Shown: one piece after another, positions 45,192 through 53,700 of the stretch
Position numbering within the stretch: position 1 is the stretch's first letter
How the letters are laid out: each line of letters begins with the position of its first letter
Assembly: GCA_965284365.1 (NCBI GenBank)
Contig: OZ260079.1
Span: 4,774,001 to 4,838,000 of the forward strand
Source of the DNA: Phragmitibacter sp965284365
Lineage (GTDB): Bacteria; Verrucomicrobiota; Verrucomicrobiia; Verrucomicrobiales; Verrucomicrobiaceae
Length of the DNA stretch: 64,000 nucleotides
Reading direction: 5' to 3'
Program-made: the position numbers and the translations under genes
The notes under the pieces: generated by a model
The model's database searches: none
Told to the model about the DNA's origin: nothing
Seen by the model: the letters and a program-made list of their open reading frames with translations, nothing else

Positions 45192-46310
45192 TCAAGGTTT
45201 ACGCAAGGCGACCGCGCAGCCCATACCACCGCCGACACAGAGCGTGGCAAGCGAGCGACCGTGCGGCTGATGCGCGAGATGGACGAGCAGGCGCGCACCG
45301 GAGGCACCGATGGGATGGCCCAGAGCAATGGCGCCGCCGTCGGCGTTTACTTTGTTTTCATCGAGACCGAGATCGTGAATGCAGGCAAGGGCTTGGGCGG
45401 CGAAGGCTTCATTGATCTCGACCGCATCAAAGAGTCCGGGATCAAGGCCCAGAGCACGAGTGGCGTACACAGGACCGAGTCCCATCAAGTCTGGTTCGCA
45501 ACCAATGACAGCTGTTTTTTCAATGATCGCGAGAGGTGTTAGTCCAGCCTCACGGCCTGCGGCTTCATCGCAGACGACGAGCATGGCCGCGCCATCATTC
45601 AAGCCTGAAGCATTGCCAGCGGTGACCGAGCCATCCTTCTGGAAAGTGGGTTTTAACTGGGAAAGTTTCTCTACCGTAGTGTCAGGGCGGGCATGCTCGT
45701 CTTCGGCGAGCCCGTTCACGGGAACCAATTCGTCGGCGAAGCGCCCTGCATCCCGAGCCGTCTTCCAGCGCTGCTGACTGGCCGCGGCGAACTCATCCTG
45801 AGCTGCGCGTGAAATGGCATGGGATTTGGCGAGACGTTCGGCCGTGAGTCCCATGTGCTCGTTGCTGAAGGCATCCACCAGGCCATCGCGCAGCAGAGAG
45901 TCCACCATGACAGCATCGCCCAGTTTGTAGCCGGTGCGGGAACGCGGCAGCAGATGGGGCGCATTGGACATAGACTCGGTCCCGCCGCAAAGAACCATAC
46001 GCGAGTTTCCTGCCTGAATGGATTCCACGGCCAAACGGACGGCCTGCATACCGGAGGCACACATCATATTTACGGTGAAAGCGGGCACGCGCACTGGGAT
46101 GCCGAGCTTCACCCCGACCTGTCTGGCGACATTCATGCCCAGGCCCGCGCTCAGCACATTCCCAACGATCACTTGATCGATCCTTTCAGGATCAATGCCC
46201 TCAAGGGCCGCACGGCCCGCTGCCACGGCGAGGTCCACAGCAGAGCATTTGGCCAGGGACCCGAGGAAGCGCCCCTGGGGCGTGCGCTTGGCAGAAGCAA
46301 TCCAGATCAT
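45192..46310 (-). CDS. atoB: Acetyl-CoA acetyltransferase (thiolase)
   Basis: The 372-residue degradative thiolase carries NMMCASGMQAVRLAVESI with the nucleophilic Cys, EINEAFAAQALACI, the acyl-binding GHPIGASGARLLVHL and the second active-site Cys in TLCVGGGMGCAVALR. It splits acetoacetyl-CoA into two acetyl-CoA (or condenses them). As the first gene of the operon thiolase, CoA ligase, 3-hydroxybutyrate dehydrogenase and permease, it completes the route from 3-hydroxybutyrate to central carbon. It is slightly shorter than the usual ~392 residues because of a compact N-terminus. No Shine-Dalgarno sequence precedes the ATG. The tRNA-Ser gene is 227 bp upstream on the same strand. Confidence 0.93.
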   Translation of the reverse strand: MIWIASAKRTPQGRFLGSLAKCSAVDLAVAAGRAALEGIDPERIDQVIVGNVLSAGLGMNVARQVGVKLGIPVRVPAFTVNMMCASGMQAVRLAVESIQAGNSRMVLCGGTESMSNAPHLLPRSRTGYKLGDAVMVDSLLRDGLVDAFSNEHMGLTAERLAKSHAISRAAQDEFAAASQQRWKTARDAGRFADELVPVNGLAEDEHARPDTTVEKLSQLKPTFQKDGSVTAGNASGLNDGAAMLVVCDEAAGREAGLTPLAIIEKTAVIGCEPDLMGLGPVYATRALGLDPGLFDAVEINEAFAAQALACIHDLGLDENKVNADGGAIALGHPIGASGARLLVHLAHQPHGRSLATLCVGGGMGCAVALRKP

Positions 46311-46472
46311 TTGCTGGGCGCCGGACCACGGCGAAAAAGGTGGGGGAGAGAGCGAGAAATTCTCATTTCGGGAAAAGACTGCCGTAAATCAGAACCCGTG
46401 TAAATCCCTCTCTAGACTCTTCAGCCGACTCATAAATCGGCACGCAGTTTGTCACGGCGTGCTTGGAAGCTG

Positions 46473-46491
46473 AAAGGCATCAAATGCCTTT
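46473..46491 (-). terminator. Stem-loop downstream of tRNA-Ser
   Basis: AAAGGCAT and ATGCCTTT form a perfect 8-bp stem with a 3-nt loop, about 46 nt after the tRNA 3' end on the same strand. No T-run follows, so it may be a processing or weak termination hairpin between tRNA and thiolase operon. Confidence 0.4.
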
Positions 46492-46537
46492 ATTACTGAA
46501 GGCAGCAATCGTGCAGCGCACTTCATCTAAGAAATGG

Positions 46538-46627
46538 TGGCGGACAGGGAGGGATTCGAACCCTCGGTACCTTTTACAGTACACACGATTTCCAATCGTG
46601 CCCGTTCGACCACTCTGGCACCTGTCC
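46538..46627 (-). tRNA. tRNA-Ser (anticodon GGA)
   Basis: The minus strand folds into a 90-nt class II tRNA with an encoded CCA. The acceptor stem pairs GGACAGG with CCTGTCC. The anticodon stem CACGA/TCGTG encloses a loop with GGA, which reads UCC and UCU. A long variable arm (GTGTACTGTAAAAGGTACC region) follows, then the T-arm with GGTTCGAATCC. All tRNA-Ser features are present, and the gene appears intact. No integrase lies beside it. Confidence 0.96.
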
Positions 46628-46754
46628 TAAAGTCCACTTGCGTGACGGGCGGGTATCATGCGCGTGCTGCCCCTGTCTGGCAAGTCCTTTTGCGAAAGTT
46701 TGAGCAATTTTGCCACCCGCCCGCGTCCCTGCCTTCGGCTTAGCGGAAGGTCAA

Positions 46755-47021
46755 TCATCCCGGCCGTTCGCTGTTTTTTTGGTCAGGTAGTATCACCTTC
46801 GTCGGTGGTCTTGCCACCGCCCAGAAGAGTAATCCCAAAGGCCAGGTCAGAAACACGAGCAGCCCGATCAGGCACCCCGCTTTCCCGCGCGTATTGGCAT
46901 CTTGTATTGCCCAGATGGAAGTGCCAATCCAAAGCCCGCTAAAAACAAAAAAGATCGCAATAGCCAACAAGATCTGCAGCCAGGGCGGCACAAAATCAGG
47001 AAACTGAATATTGATCTTCAT
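46755..47021 (-). CDS. Small two-helix membrane protein
   Basis: The 88-residue product has two hydrophobic helices, at about residues 14-38 (WLQILLAIAIFFVFSGLWIG) and 48-68 (CLIGLLVFLTWPLGLLFWAV). Between them is a short loop, QDANTRGKAG, of a kind seen in small phospholipase-D-nuclease-like or DUF-type membrane proteins. The C-terminal tail is charged. No family is assigned with confidence. It follows the methyltransferase gene's region on the minus strand with 52 bp between, and its own stop lies 127 bp from tRNA-Ser. Confidence 0.7.
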   Translation of the reverse strand: MKINIQFPDFVPPWLQILLAIAIFFVFSGLWIGTSIWAIQDANTRGKAGCLIGLLVFLTWPLGLLFWAVARPPTKVILPDQKNSERPG

Positions 47022-47073
47022 CGCTTTGTCAGGTCATGCCGTGGCAGGCCTTGCGGTCAATCGTATCGGCACT

Positions 47074-47871
47074 TCACTCCGCCTTGCGTTGGAACCACAT
47101 CATGTGCTGCCACGGCAGCCCATCATATTCTTTTGCCAGCACATAACCATTGGCCGTCAGTTCCTTCATGATTTGTGGCTTGCTCATCTTGTGCTCAGGC
47201 TTGATCGGCACCGTTTCATCCTCTGCTCGATACTCCACCAGCACCAGCGCCCCAGACGGCTTCAGCGCCTTGCGTAGCGCCTGTAGCATCGGCTCTGGAT
47301 AGGAGAACTCATGGTACACATCCACCAGCAGGATCACATCGAAGGCATTGTCGGGCAGCTTCGGGTCATAATACTCGCCCAGGATCGGCACGAAGTTCGT
47401 TACTCCGTTTCGCTTGGCCCCATCATCCAGCATCTTCAGGTACGGCTCCTGCACCTCCACGCCATACACCTTGCCATCCGGTGCCACCGCCTTCGCCATG
47501 GGGAAAGTATGGTACCCATTCCCGCATCCCAGATCGCAAACCATCATACCGGGCTTTAGCTCCAGCTTCTCCCGCATCAGCGAGGCCGCTTCCTCTTTCT
47601 CACGCTTATGCCGCACCAGCCAGCTCGCCCCTTGCCAGTGCATCGTCTGCGCGATCTCACGGCCCATGTACTCCGTGACTTCCTGCGGTACAGCCTTCGC
47701 GCCAGACTCCGCCGGGGCCGCGTTTGCTGCTGCGGAGGCGGGTGGGGTAGGGGGGCTTTCCTCTTGAGCCAGCACGAGTGCCGCCGTCAGCATCAACAGA
47801 CAAAACCATATCGCCCTGCCGCGCACCCATCTGCGTTCATCCTTCCAAGAATCCAAAATTCGTGCCTTCAT
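47074..47871 (-). CDS. Class I SAM-dependent methyltransferase with signal peptide
   Basis: The start at 47871 (MKARILDSWKDERRW) gives 265 residues; the frame stays open to 48759 only because it runs antisense to the next gene. A hydrophobic segment at ~18-36 (GRAIWFCLLMLTAALVLAQE) looks like a cleavable signal peptide, followed by a Pro/Ala-rich linker. The methyltransferase core has motif I VCDLGCGNGYHTFPMAKAV, KVYGVEVQEPYL, FDVILLVDVYHEFSYPEPML and LKPSGALVLVEYRAEDE. A SAM enzyme outside the cytoplasm would lack SAM, so either the segment is a membrane anchor facing in, or the export is unusual. It is divergent from the pyruvyl-transferase-like gene, with 72 bp between. Confidence 0.85.
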   Translation of the reverse strand: MKARILDSWKDERRWVRGRAIWFCLLMLTAALVLAQEESPPTPPASAAANAAPAESGAKAVPQEVTEYMGREIAQTMHWQGASWLVRHKREKEEAASLMREKLELKPGMMVCDLGCGNGYHTFPMAKAVAPDGKVYGVEVQEPYLKMLDDGAKRNGVTNFVPILGEYYDPKLPDNAFDVILLVDVYHEFSYPEPMLQALRKALKPSGALVLVEYRAEDETVPIKPEHKMSKPQIMKELTANGYVLAKEYDGLPWQHMMWFQRKAE

Positions 47872-47943
47872 GTCTGTGTGAAAGCGTAACGGCTCTCCTG
47901 CCAACAATCTTCTAAATCCTGCGCAATCCGCCATATTCTGCTC

Positions 47944-49218
47944 ATGAACCGTCGGCATTTTCTCCACACCAGCATTTCGGCCACCACGGCAGCAGCGAGC
48001 GCGATTATCAGCCTCCGCACGTTGTCCGCAGCTGATAGGCGCCCGCCCCGCATTGTCCTCCGCTCCTCCTGGCAGACCGTCAATATCGGTGACATCGGTC
48101 ACACCCCCGGCGTGCTCGCCCTTCTGGAAAAGCACATCCCCGAAGCAGAAGTCACCCTCTGGCCCATGGACGTCCGCTTCGGTGTGGAAGAAATGCTCCA
48201 GCGTCGCTTCCCCAAACTCCGCATCACGAAGGACAAAGCCGAAGCCTTCACCAATGACTTCCTCCTCCACGGCTCCGGCCCCTATCTCACCGCCCACCGC
48301 GATGTCGAGGCTTGGAAAGCCGAGACCGGCAAACCCTACGGCATTTACGGCATCACCATGGCACCCGCAGGTGATCCCGGCATGAAGATCATGCGGAACA
48401 ACGGTCTCGATGACCGCTGCAAAACTCTCCTTAATGGCGCCTCCTTTGTGTTCCTGCGCGATGGCGTCTCGCTCAAAGTCGTCAAGGATGCCGGTGTCAC
48501 CGCACCTATCATCGAGTTCGGTCCCGACGGCGCCTTTGGCGCCGATGTCCGTAATGACGCAGCCGCCACCGCCTTCCTGCAAAAGCACGGACTCGAAGAA
48601 GGCAAGTTCCTCTGCTTCCTGCCGAACCTTCGCAATGCCCCATACTGGAAGGTGAAACCGAACTATCCCTTCGATGAGGCCAAACACGCACGGAACGAAG
48701 CCATGAAAGAGCATGACCACGCTCCGCTCCGCTCGGCCATCATCGCCATCACGCGCCAAACCCCCATGAAGGTCTTAGTCGTCCCCGAGGACTCCACCCA
48801 GATGGAATCCGGCAAGGAACTCCTCGTCGATCCCTTGCCCGCCGATGTGAAAGCCAAAGTCACGTGGCGGGAGAACTTCTGGCTCACCGACGAAGCCATC
48901 AGCACCTACACCCGCAGCGCCGGACTCGTCAGCCTGGAAATGCACAGCCCCATCATGGCCATCGGCAATGGCATCCCCGCCATCGTTTGCCGTTTCGCCG
49001 AACAAACGAGCAAAGGCTTCATGTGGCAGGATATCGGCCTCGCTGACTGGCTCTTCGACATCGACAAACCCGAAGACTTAGAGCGCCTCGTCCCCACCGC
49101 CCTCTCCCTCGCTCAAGATCCGGCCGCCGCCAAAAGCAAAGCCAAGAAGGCACGCGCCTTCGTCCAACAACGCCAACAAGCCACCATGGATATCCTCAAA
49201 AAAGCCGCAACAGTGTAA
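47944..49218 (+). CDS. Polysaccharide pyruvyl transferase-like protein, exported
   Basis: The 424-residue protein starts MNRRHFLHTSISATTAAASA, with a twin-Arg signal followed by a hydrophobic stretch and a cut near TLSAAD, so Tat export is likely. The mature part matches the polysaccharide pyruvyl transferase family: VNIGDIGHTPGVLALLEKHI, FLLHGSGPYLTAHRDVEAW, YGIYGITMAPAGD, SFVFLRDGVSLKVVKDAGV and VSLEMHSPIMAIGNGIPAIV. Family members add pyruvate ketals to surface sugars or sit in related pathways; an exported form must use a different donor. It shares a divergent promoter region with the methyltransferase gene at 47871. Confidence 0.82.
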   Translation: MNRRHFLHTSISATTAAASAIISLRTLSAADRRPPRIVLRSSWQTVNIGDIGHTPGVLALLEKHIPEAEVTLWPMDVRFGVEEMLQRRFPKLRITKDKAEAFTNDFLLHGSGPYLTAHRDVEAWKAETGKPYGIYGITMAPAGDPGMKIMRNNGLDDRCKTLLNGASFVFLRDGVSLKVVKDAGVTAPIIEFGPDGAFGADVRNDAAATAFLQKHGLEEGKFLCFLPNLRNAPYWKVKPNYPFDEAKHARNEAMKEHDHAPLRSAIIAITRQTPMKVLVVPEDSTQMESGKELLVDPLPADVKAKVTWRENFWLTDEAISTYTRSAGLVSLEMHSPIMAIGNGIPAIVCRFAEQTSKGFMWQDIGLADWLFDIDKPEDLERLVPTALSLAQDPAAAKSKAKKARAFVQQRQQATMDILKKAATV

Positions 49219-49224
49219 CCTGCC

Positions 49225-49850
49225 ATGATCCCTCTGCCAGCCATTTTAAGGATATTCACGGCGAAGAGATCATCACAGTTTTTACGACTGGGACTTCACT
49301 TTCAACCGTAATTCGTGGAATTTCGGTTCAAGGAACGGACTTCGACTCGCTAACTCCGGCCGTGCCAACAGATCAATTCGAACTGAGTTACGGATCTATC
49401 TGTAAGTGCACGCTTTCTGTGTGCATACCTGTCCGGCTTCTGGCGCCCGAAGGACTTCGTCATGCAGAAATTTTGGTAGAGATTAACCTCGGCTTCCCCG
49501 GGTCCTGCGTAGGAGTAATTAAAACCAGCATCGTGCAGCCAGAGTTTACGATATCATCACCAGGGACGTCCGGCGACTCTGAGGGCGAACTCTTGTTCCT
49601 GGCCATGCACCTGCCTTCGAGATTCAGCCTTGAAATTTGCATTACATGCGGACTTAGCGACTATAGCCCTTATGGGAATGGCTGTTTTGGTTGCTTGGCA
49701 TGCTTCCGCGACGTGCCAGAACAATATCGCAAAGTTAATTCGAAGCAGGGTATTTTCGCGATTTGGGATCGACTGACCGAATATGTCCAGGAAACACACT
49801 ATTGTGCATTCTATGAAACCCGGCCAAAAGGGAGGGGATATCGAGGATAG
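49225..49850 (+). CDS. DUF6304-like protein with an apparent 5' frameshift
   Basis: The C-terminal part is intact from GTG 49362 (162 residues) and matches DUF6304-like proteins: CGLSDYSPYGNGCFGCLACF, LTEYVQETHYCAFYE and the end KGRGYRG. The same frame is open and protein-like well upstream (HFKDIHGEEIITVFTTGTSL, STVIRGISVQGTDFDSLTP), but has no ATG or GTG start there. The ATG at 49225 (MIPLPA) is in another frame. One extra T in the T4 run at 49244-49247 would join MIPLPAIFKDIHGEE to the rest, giving ~208 residues, the normal family length. So this is either a recent 1-bp deletion or a homopolymer sequencing error. Function of the family is unknown. Confidence 0.65.
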
Positions 49851-49859
49851 TCGCTTCTT

Positions 49860-50345
49860 ATGAACTTGGTTTGGATCGTGATCTTGCTGGCTGCGTTGGC
49901 AGCCTCGATTGGCGCATTGACGATAGCCAGCGGAGTCATACTTTTCTTCACTCGGAAGCGGAAGTGGTGGACCCGAGTTGCTATGCTGAGCATCCCTGTC
50001 GCGGGCATGTGTCTCCTTTGGAATGCATGGTTAGGGCCACATGAATTGACAGATCCTGATGAGCTTGCAGATCGATTCGAGTCCGTTTTTCGCTTTGCTC
50101 CAGCACCGACTATCACTGACATCCGCTATCAGTTGGTGGAAGGCCCAGACGACATAAGTGAGTGGTTTCGATTCCACATGGATTCCGATACCTTCGAACG
50201 GCTATCCCCAGATTTGCAATTTATTACTAAACAGGAATTCGAGAGGTTTTCATCTCAGGGACCCGACTGGTGGCTGTCGAAGTCAGGAAGCACGTTCTCA
50301 TACTATCACGGATCGATTTCAATGCCCGCCGGGCAGAGCCCATGA
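49860..50345 (+). CDS. Hypothetical membrane protein, 161 aa
   Basis: Two hydrophobic helices open the protein (VWIVILLAALAASIGALTIA; VAMLSIPVAGMCLLWNAWLG), separated by TRKRKWW. A soluble domain follows with PDELADRFESVFRFAPAPTI, ISEWFRFHMDSDTFERLSPD and WWLSKSGSTFSYYHG. No family is recognised. It begins 10 bp after the DUF6304-like gene, so the two may be one transcript. The end (MPAGQSP) is not especially protein-like and another frame reads on downstream, so a 3' frameshift is possible. Confidence 0.6.
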   Translation: MNLVWIVILLAALAASIGALTIASGVILFFTRKRKWWTRVAMLSIPVAGMCLLWNAWLGPHELTDPDELADRFESVFRFAPAPTITDIRYQLVEGPDDISEWFRFHMDSDTFERLSPDLQFITKQEFERFSSQGPDWWLSKSGSTFSYYHGSISMPAGQSP

Positions 50346-50551
50346 TCCAGACAAATTTGGATCGCGCATGACCGCCCTAGTGGACAAGTGTACTGCTACA
50401 TTCATTCTCTTTTATGAAGGAACTCCAACAAGACAACACATCGGAGAACAGACACCGCTAACTAGCGCAGTGCGCTCAGATGGCCCCCGGAAAAAGGATC
50501 CTTGTATACTACCTTAAGTAGACTCATCCGAGAGATTTGCCGATAATAATC

Positions 50552-51232
50552 ATGCTCGCCATCTTCGATAACGACGGAACCATATGCGACACTCAGGAAG
50601 TCGAAGGGCCTTGCTATGCTAAAGCGATTGAGCATATAACTGGCCGATCGCTCTCAACGCTCGACTGGAATTCCTACGAAGAACCCACCAGCACCGCCAT
50701 GGTTCGTGAACTCCTTGCCGGAGACCCAGCAGCCGCAGCAAAGGAAGAGGAGATCAAGCGTGAGTTCGTTAGGTTACTCAACGAAGAACAACCCAAGTTC
50801 CCCGGTGATTTCACGCCACTCCCGGGCGCGGTCGAGTTCATCGAACGCCTCAAGTCGGAGAACATCTGTACGGTGGCTATCTCCACAGGCTGTTTCGACG
50901 CCAGTGCAAGATTCAAACTTCAATGCTGTGGCATCGATCTGGACGACTTTCCACACGCCACATCGAGCGACACTCCAACACGAAGAGCCATCATTCCGTT
51001 AGCTGCCGCCCGGGCGGGATTCGAACTCTCGGATGTAGTATACTTTGGCGACGCCCCTTGGGACGTCGTCGTAAGCCGATTGCTAGGTATCCCAATGATC
51101 GGCATTGGCCGCCGCATCGACCAGCTTAGAGCTCTCGGGATCACCGATACTTTCCGTGACTACTCAGATGCAGACGCAATTATTCGTGTGCTTCAGGGAC
51201 TGAATAAGCCGCACACCCACCGAAGGTCATGA
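50552..51232 (+). CDS. HAD-superfamily hydrolase (phosphoglycolate-phosphatase-like)
   Basis: The start at the ATG at 50552 (MLAIFDNDGTICDTQ) gives 226 residues; a TTG at 50537 is also possible. Motif I is FDNDGTICDT; the cap domain follows (KAIEHITGRSLSTLDWNSYE). Motif II is TVAISTGCFDASARFKLQCC; Lys is expected in the DTPTRRAIIPLAAA region, and motif IV is VVYFGDAPWDVVVSRLLGIP. The size and subclass I cap are those of phosphatases such as Gph, but the substrate is unknown. Composition is a little AT-richer than the genes further right. It converges with the gene ending at 51338. Confidence 0.87.
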   Translation: MLAIFDNDGTICDTQEVEGPCYAKAIEHITGRSLSTLDWNSYEEPTSTAMVRELLAGDPAAAAKEEEIKREFVRLLNEEQPKFPGDFTPLPGAVEFIERLKSENICTVAISTGCFDASARFKLQCCGIDLDDFPHATSSDTPTRRAIIPLAAARAGFELSDVVYFGDAPWDVVVSRLLGIPMIGIGRRIDQLRALGITDTFRDYSDADAIIRVLQGLNKPHTHRRS

Positions 51233-51337
51233 CAGACGCAGACACCCTTCCAGAAGCGAAGTAAATCACCTTGAGCCCTCCGAGTTCTGAAGCCCCCCCA
51301 AACGGTACGCTGTGCCATGTGATGATGTGATTTACGT

Positions 51338-51679
51338 TTAGAGCAAGGCAGGATCGACGGTCTTGAGCTGCACGGGTGCGGAGCCTCCATCATTCGTTGA
51401 TTTAGGAACGGTTGGCGCTTCATCGCGCCGGTGCCGACCGTCTTGCCCCAAGGCTTGCTTCACATGGCATTTGCCAGATTCACCTCTCCACAATAGCAGG
51501 CCTCCAAGGATAAGAGCGGGCCATCGCGTTACGGCATTTCGGGCAAGTCCGTAGCCAAGGAGAACTGCCCCAATGGCTGCTGAGCCAAAGCGCTCCTCAT
51601 CAGAGAGATTCATCTTGAGGTCTTCCCCAAGTTTTTCGATTTCAGGGATGGCGGCAAAAGGCTGATAGGTTAGTGACAT
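51338..51679 (-). CDS. DUF2892-like small membrane protein
   Basis: The 113-residue protein has a conserved core, NLSDEERFGSAAIGAVLLGY then ARNAVTRWPALILGGLLLWR and GKCHVKQALG. It forms two short helices like the DUF2892/YgaP membrane module, ending in the family's Cys-containing loop. A longer polar C-terminal tail follows (APTVPKSTNDGGSAPVQLK). Function is unknown. It is 101 bp downstream of the DUF892 gene on the same strand. Such small genes are frequent near DUF892 and stress clusters. Confidence 0.75.
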   Translation of the reverse strand: MSLTYQPFAAIPEIEKLGEDLKMNLSDEERFGSAAIGAVLLGYGLARNAVTRWPALILGGLLLWRGESGKCHVKQALGQDGRHRRDEAPTVPKSTNDGGSAPVQLKTVDPALL

Positions 51680-51780
51680 AAGATGTTCTTGTTGTCCGGC
51701 TTTCGCGGATGGCTGTGAGAGTGCGCTTGTTCTCGACTAGCATTAGGCTGACACCGGGGCGGCATGCCTGGTACTGCCCA

Positions 51781-52266
51781 TCAGGCAGCAATCTCATAAA
51801 GTTCGCCCTCAATGCCCTGCAACTTCGTGATCCCTCTCTCTCCGTTGTTGATGATGTCGTTCAGGGCGCTCGCTTCGCTCTTGAAGCCGAGCAGTTCGGC
51901 CAAACGCGCCGCGATGCCATATCCCGCGACCTTGTAATGTTCGATGCGAAGACAATGCGCGACCAGCATCAGGTCGCGGACAGGGATCTCGCCTACGTCC
52001 GCTAGATGGGCATCTCCTCCTTTTATCAGGCCACTCATAGCCTTGCACTCATCTTCCTTGAGCTTCCTATCATGCTTGCTAAAAATCGCTTCGATAGTTT
52101 TCATATTAGGCCTGGGCTGGCACCCCAAATCATGGACAATCACCAGTAAAGGAGCGTGGATCGCCAGAGCCTCTAAGGAGGAAAAAGAAGGGTCCAGTTG
52201 ATGTTCTGCGCTGTGCAGATCCTTCAGCTGGTCGAAAAGGAGATCTAGGGGAGTTCGTGTTTTCAT
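51781..52266 (-). CDS. DUF892 ferritin-like protein (YciE/YciF type)
   Basis: The 161-residue protein starts with the family motif PLDLLFDQLKDLHSAEHQLD and continues with TIEAIFSKHDRKLKEDECKA, VRDLMLVAHCLRIEHYKVAG and ARLAELLGFKSEASALND. These form a four-helix ferritin-like bundle with Glu and His metal ligands (HSAEHQ, RIEHYK). E. coli YciF homologues are osmotic- and stationary-phase-induced; the reaction is unknown. It is divergent from the alcohol dehydrogenase at 52505, with 238 bp between that show no gene. The DUF2892-like gene follows downstream. Confidence 0.9.
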   Translation of the reverse strand: MKTRTPLDLLFDQLKDLHSAEHQLDPSFSSLEALAIHAPLLVIVHDLGCQPRPNMKTIEAIFSKHDRKLKEDECKAMSGLIKGGDAHLADVGEIPVRDLMLVAHCLRIEHYKVAGYGIAARLAELLGFKSEASALNDIINNGERGITKLQGIEGELYEIAA

Positions 52267-52504
52267 AAGCTACGATCTGAAGTTGGGATGCTATTGCATC
52301 CGAAGGTTTGTTGGTCCGCTATCTGATAGTAGTTGCCAGACTCATTTTGCCAACGAGCATTGTCCCTTACGTGCTCGTAATGAGCAATATCGAAGAGCTC
52401 AGGGCAATCTCCCGAAGCGATAGTCCCATGCCTTCAAACATCGTTCTACCGTCCGTCGGTAGGGATGGCATTTGGACGCCTAACCTTCCTTACCACTAAA
52501 ATAT

Positions 52505-53677
52505 ATGAGAGCACTCTGCTGGCATGGCAAATCTGACGTTCGCGTAGACAACGTCCCAGATCCCACAATACAGGAACCAACAGATGCGATCATCCGGATC
52601 ACTTCTACAGCGATTTGTGGTTCCGATCTCCATCTCTTTAACGGCTTCCAGCCAACCATGGAAGCGGGAGACATTCTGGGCCATGAGCCGATGGGTATCG
52701 TCGAGGAAGTTGGCAGCGCTGTGACCAATTTGCAACGTGGTGACAGGGTTGTTGTGCCCTTTACCATTTCTTGCGGAGCATGCTTCTTCTGTAACAAGGG
52801 ACTTTACTCCTGTTGTGATGTCTCAAACCCGAACGCTGAAATGGCCCGCAAAGTCATGGGGCAGTCCCCGGCAGGGCTGTTTGGCTTTTCTCATATGTTG
52901 GGCGGCTTCCCCGGCGGGCAGGCAGAATACTTGCGTGTACCCTATGCCAATGTTGGACCGATCAAGATTGAATCCAATCTCCCTGACGAGAAGGTACTCT
53001 TCCTTTCAGACATCTTCCCGACTGGCTATATGGCAGCGGAGAATGCCGAGATTGAACCAGGCGATACCGTTGCCGTGTGGGGATGCGGTCCTGTGGGACA
53101 ATTCGTCATTCAGAGTGCTTGGTTGCTTGGGGCTGGTCGTGTGATTGCCATCGACCGTGTTCCGGAAAGGCTTGCTTTGGCACAGGCCTACGGCAAGGCC
53201 GAGACGATCAACTTCGATGATGAAGAGGTTTATGAGCGGCTCATGGAAATGACAGGCGGCAGAGGGCCGGACCGTTGTGTCGATGCCGTTGGAACCGAGG
53301 CTCATGGATTAGGCAGCGTCGATGCCGTCATCGATAAAGTGAAATCCGCAGTCATGCTCGGCACCGACCGACCACACGTGCTGCGGCAGGCGATCCGTTG
53401 CTGTCGCAAGGCCGGAACGATTTCAATCCCAGGAGTGTATGTGGGTCTGTTGGACAACGTTCCCATGGGTCCAGCCATGAACAAAGGCCTTACCTTCAGA
53501 ATGGGGCAAACTCACGTGCAGCGTTACTTGAAGCCCCTACTGGAAATGATTGAAGACGGTAAGATCGATCCCTCCTTCGTCATCACGCACCGTCTGCCGC
53601 TGGAGGAAGCCCCGGCAGCGTATAAGACATTCCGCGATAAACAAGACGGCTGCATCAAGGTAGTGCTGGCGCCTTGA
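52505..53677 (+). CDS. Zinc-dependent alcohol dehydrogenase (formaldehyde-dehydrogenase-like)
   Basis: A 390-residue medium-chain dehydrogenase. The catalytic Zn ligands are in AICGSDLHLFNG and GDILGHEPMGIVEE; the structural Zn Cys cluster is ISCGACFFCNKGLYSCCD. The Rossmann motif is VAVWGCGPVGQFVIQSAWLL followed by VIAIDRVPERLALAQ. Length and the middle insertion (LFGFSHMLGGFPGGQAEYLR) point to the glutathione-independent formaldehyde-dehydrogenase-like subgroup, often stress-linked. It oxidises an alcohol or aldehyde with NAD; the substrate is unknown. It converges with the short gene ending at 53701. No Shine-Dalgarno sequence is apparent before the ATG. Confidence 0.92.
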   Translation: MRALCWHGKSDVRVDNVPDPTIQEPTDAIIRITSTAICGSDLHLFNGFQPTMEAGDILGHEPMGIVEEVGSAVTNLQRGDRVVVPFTISCGACFFCNKGLYSCCDVSNPNAEMARKVMGQSPAGLFGFSHMLGGFPGGQAEYLRVPYANVGPIKIESNLPDEKVLFLSDIFPTGYMAAENAEIEPGDTVAVWGCGPVGQFVIQSAWLLGAGRVIAIDRVPERLALAQAYGKAETINFDDEEVYERLMEMTGGRGPDRCVDAVGTEAHGLGSVDAVIDKVKSAVMLGTDRPHVLRQAIRCCRKAGTISIPGVYVGLLDNVPMGPAMNKGLTFRMGQTHVQRYLKPLLEMIEDGKIDPSFVITHRLPLEEAPAAYKTFRDKQDGCIKVVLAP

Positions 53678-53700
53678 CGAAATTCGCACTTGCAGGGACC

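Noticed and set aside
46538..46627. tRNA-Ser as an integration site for a genomic island
   Set aside because: No integrase and no repeated tRNA 3' end were seen nearby, and the neighbours are ordinary metabolic genes.
47872..48759. 561-residue form of the secreted methyltransferase
   Set aside because: The extra N-terminal part is antisense to the pyruvyl-transferase-like gene and shows no protein family.
50158..50517. 119-residue plus-strand frame after the membrane protein at 49860
   Set aside because: Most of it overlaps that gene in another frame. Only the last part (RMTALVDKCTATFILFYEG) looks protein-like, so it may be a frameshifted tail, but the support is too weak to list.
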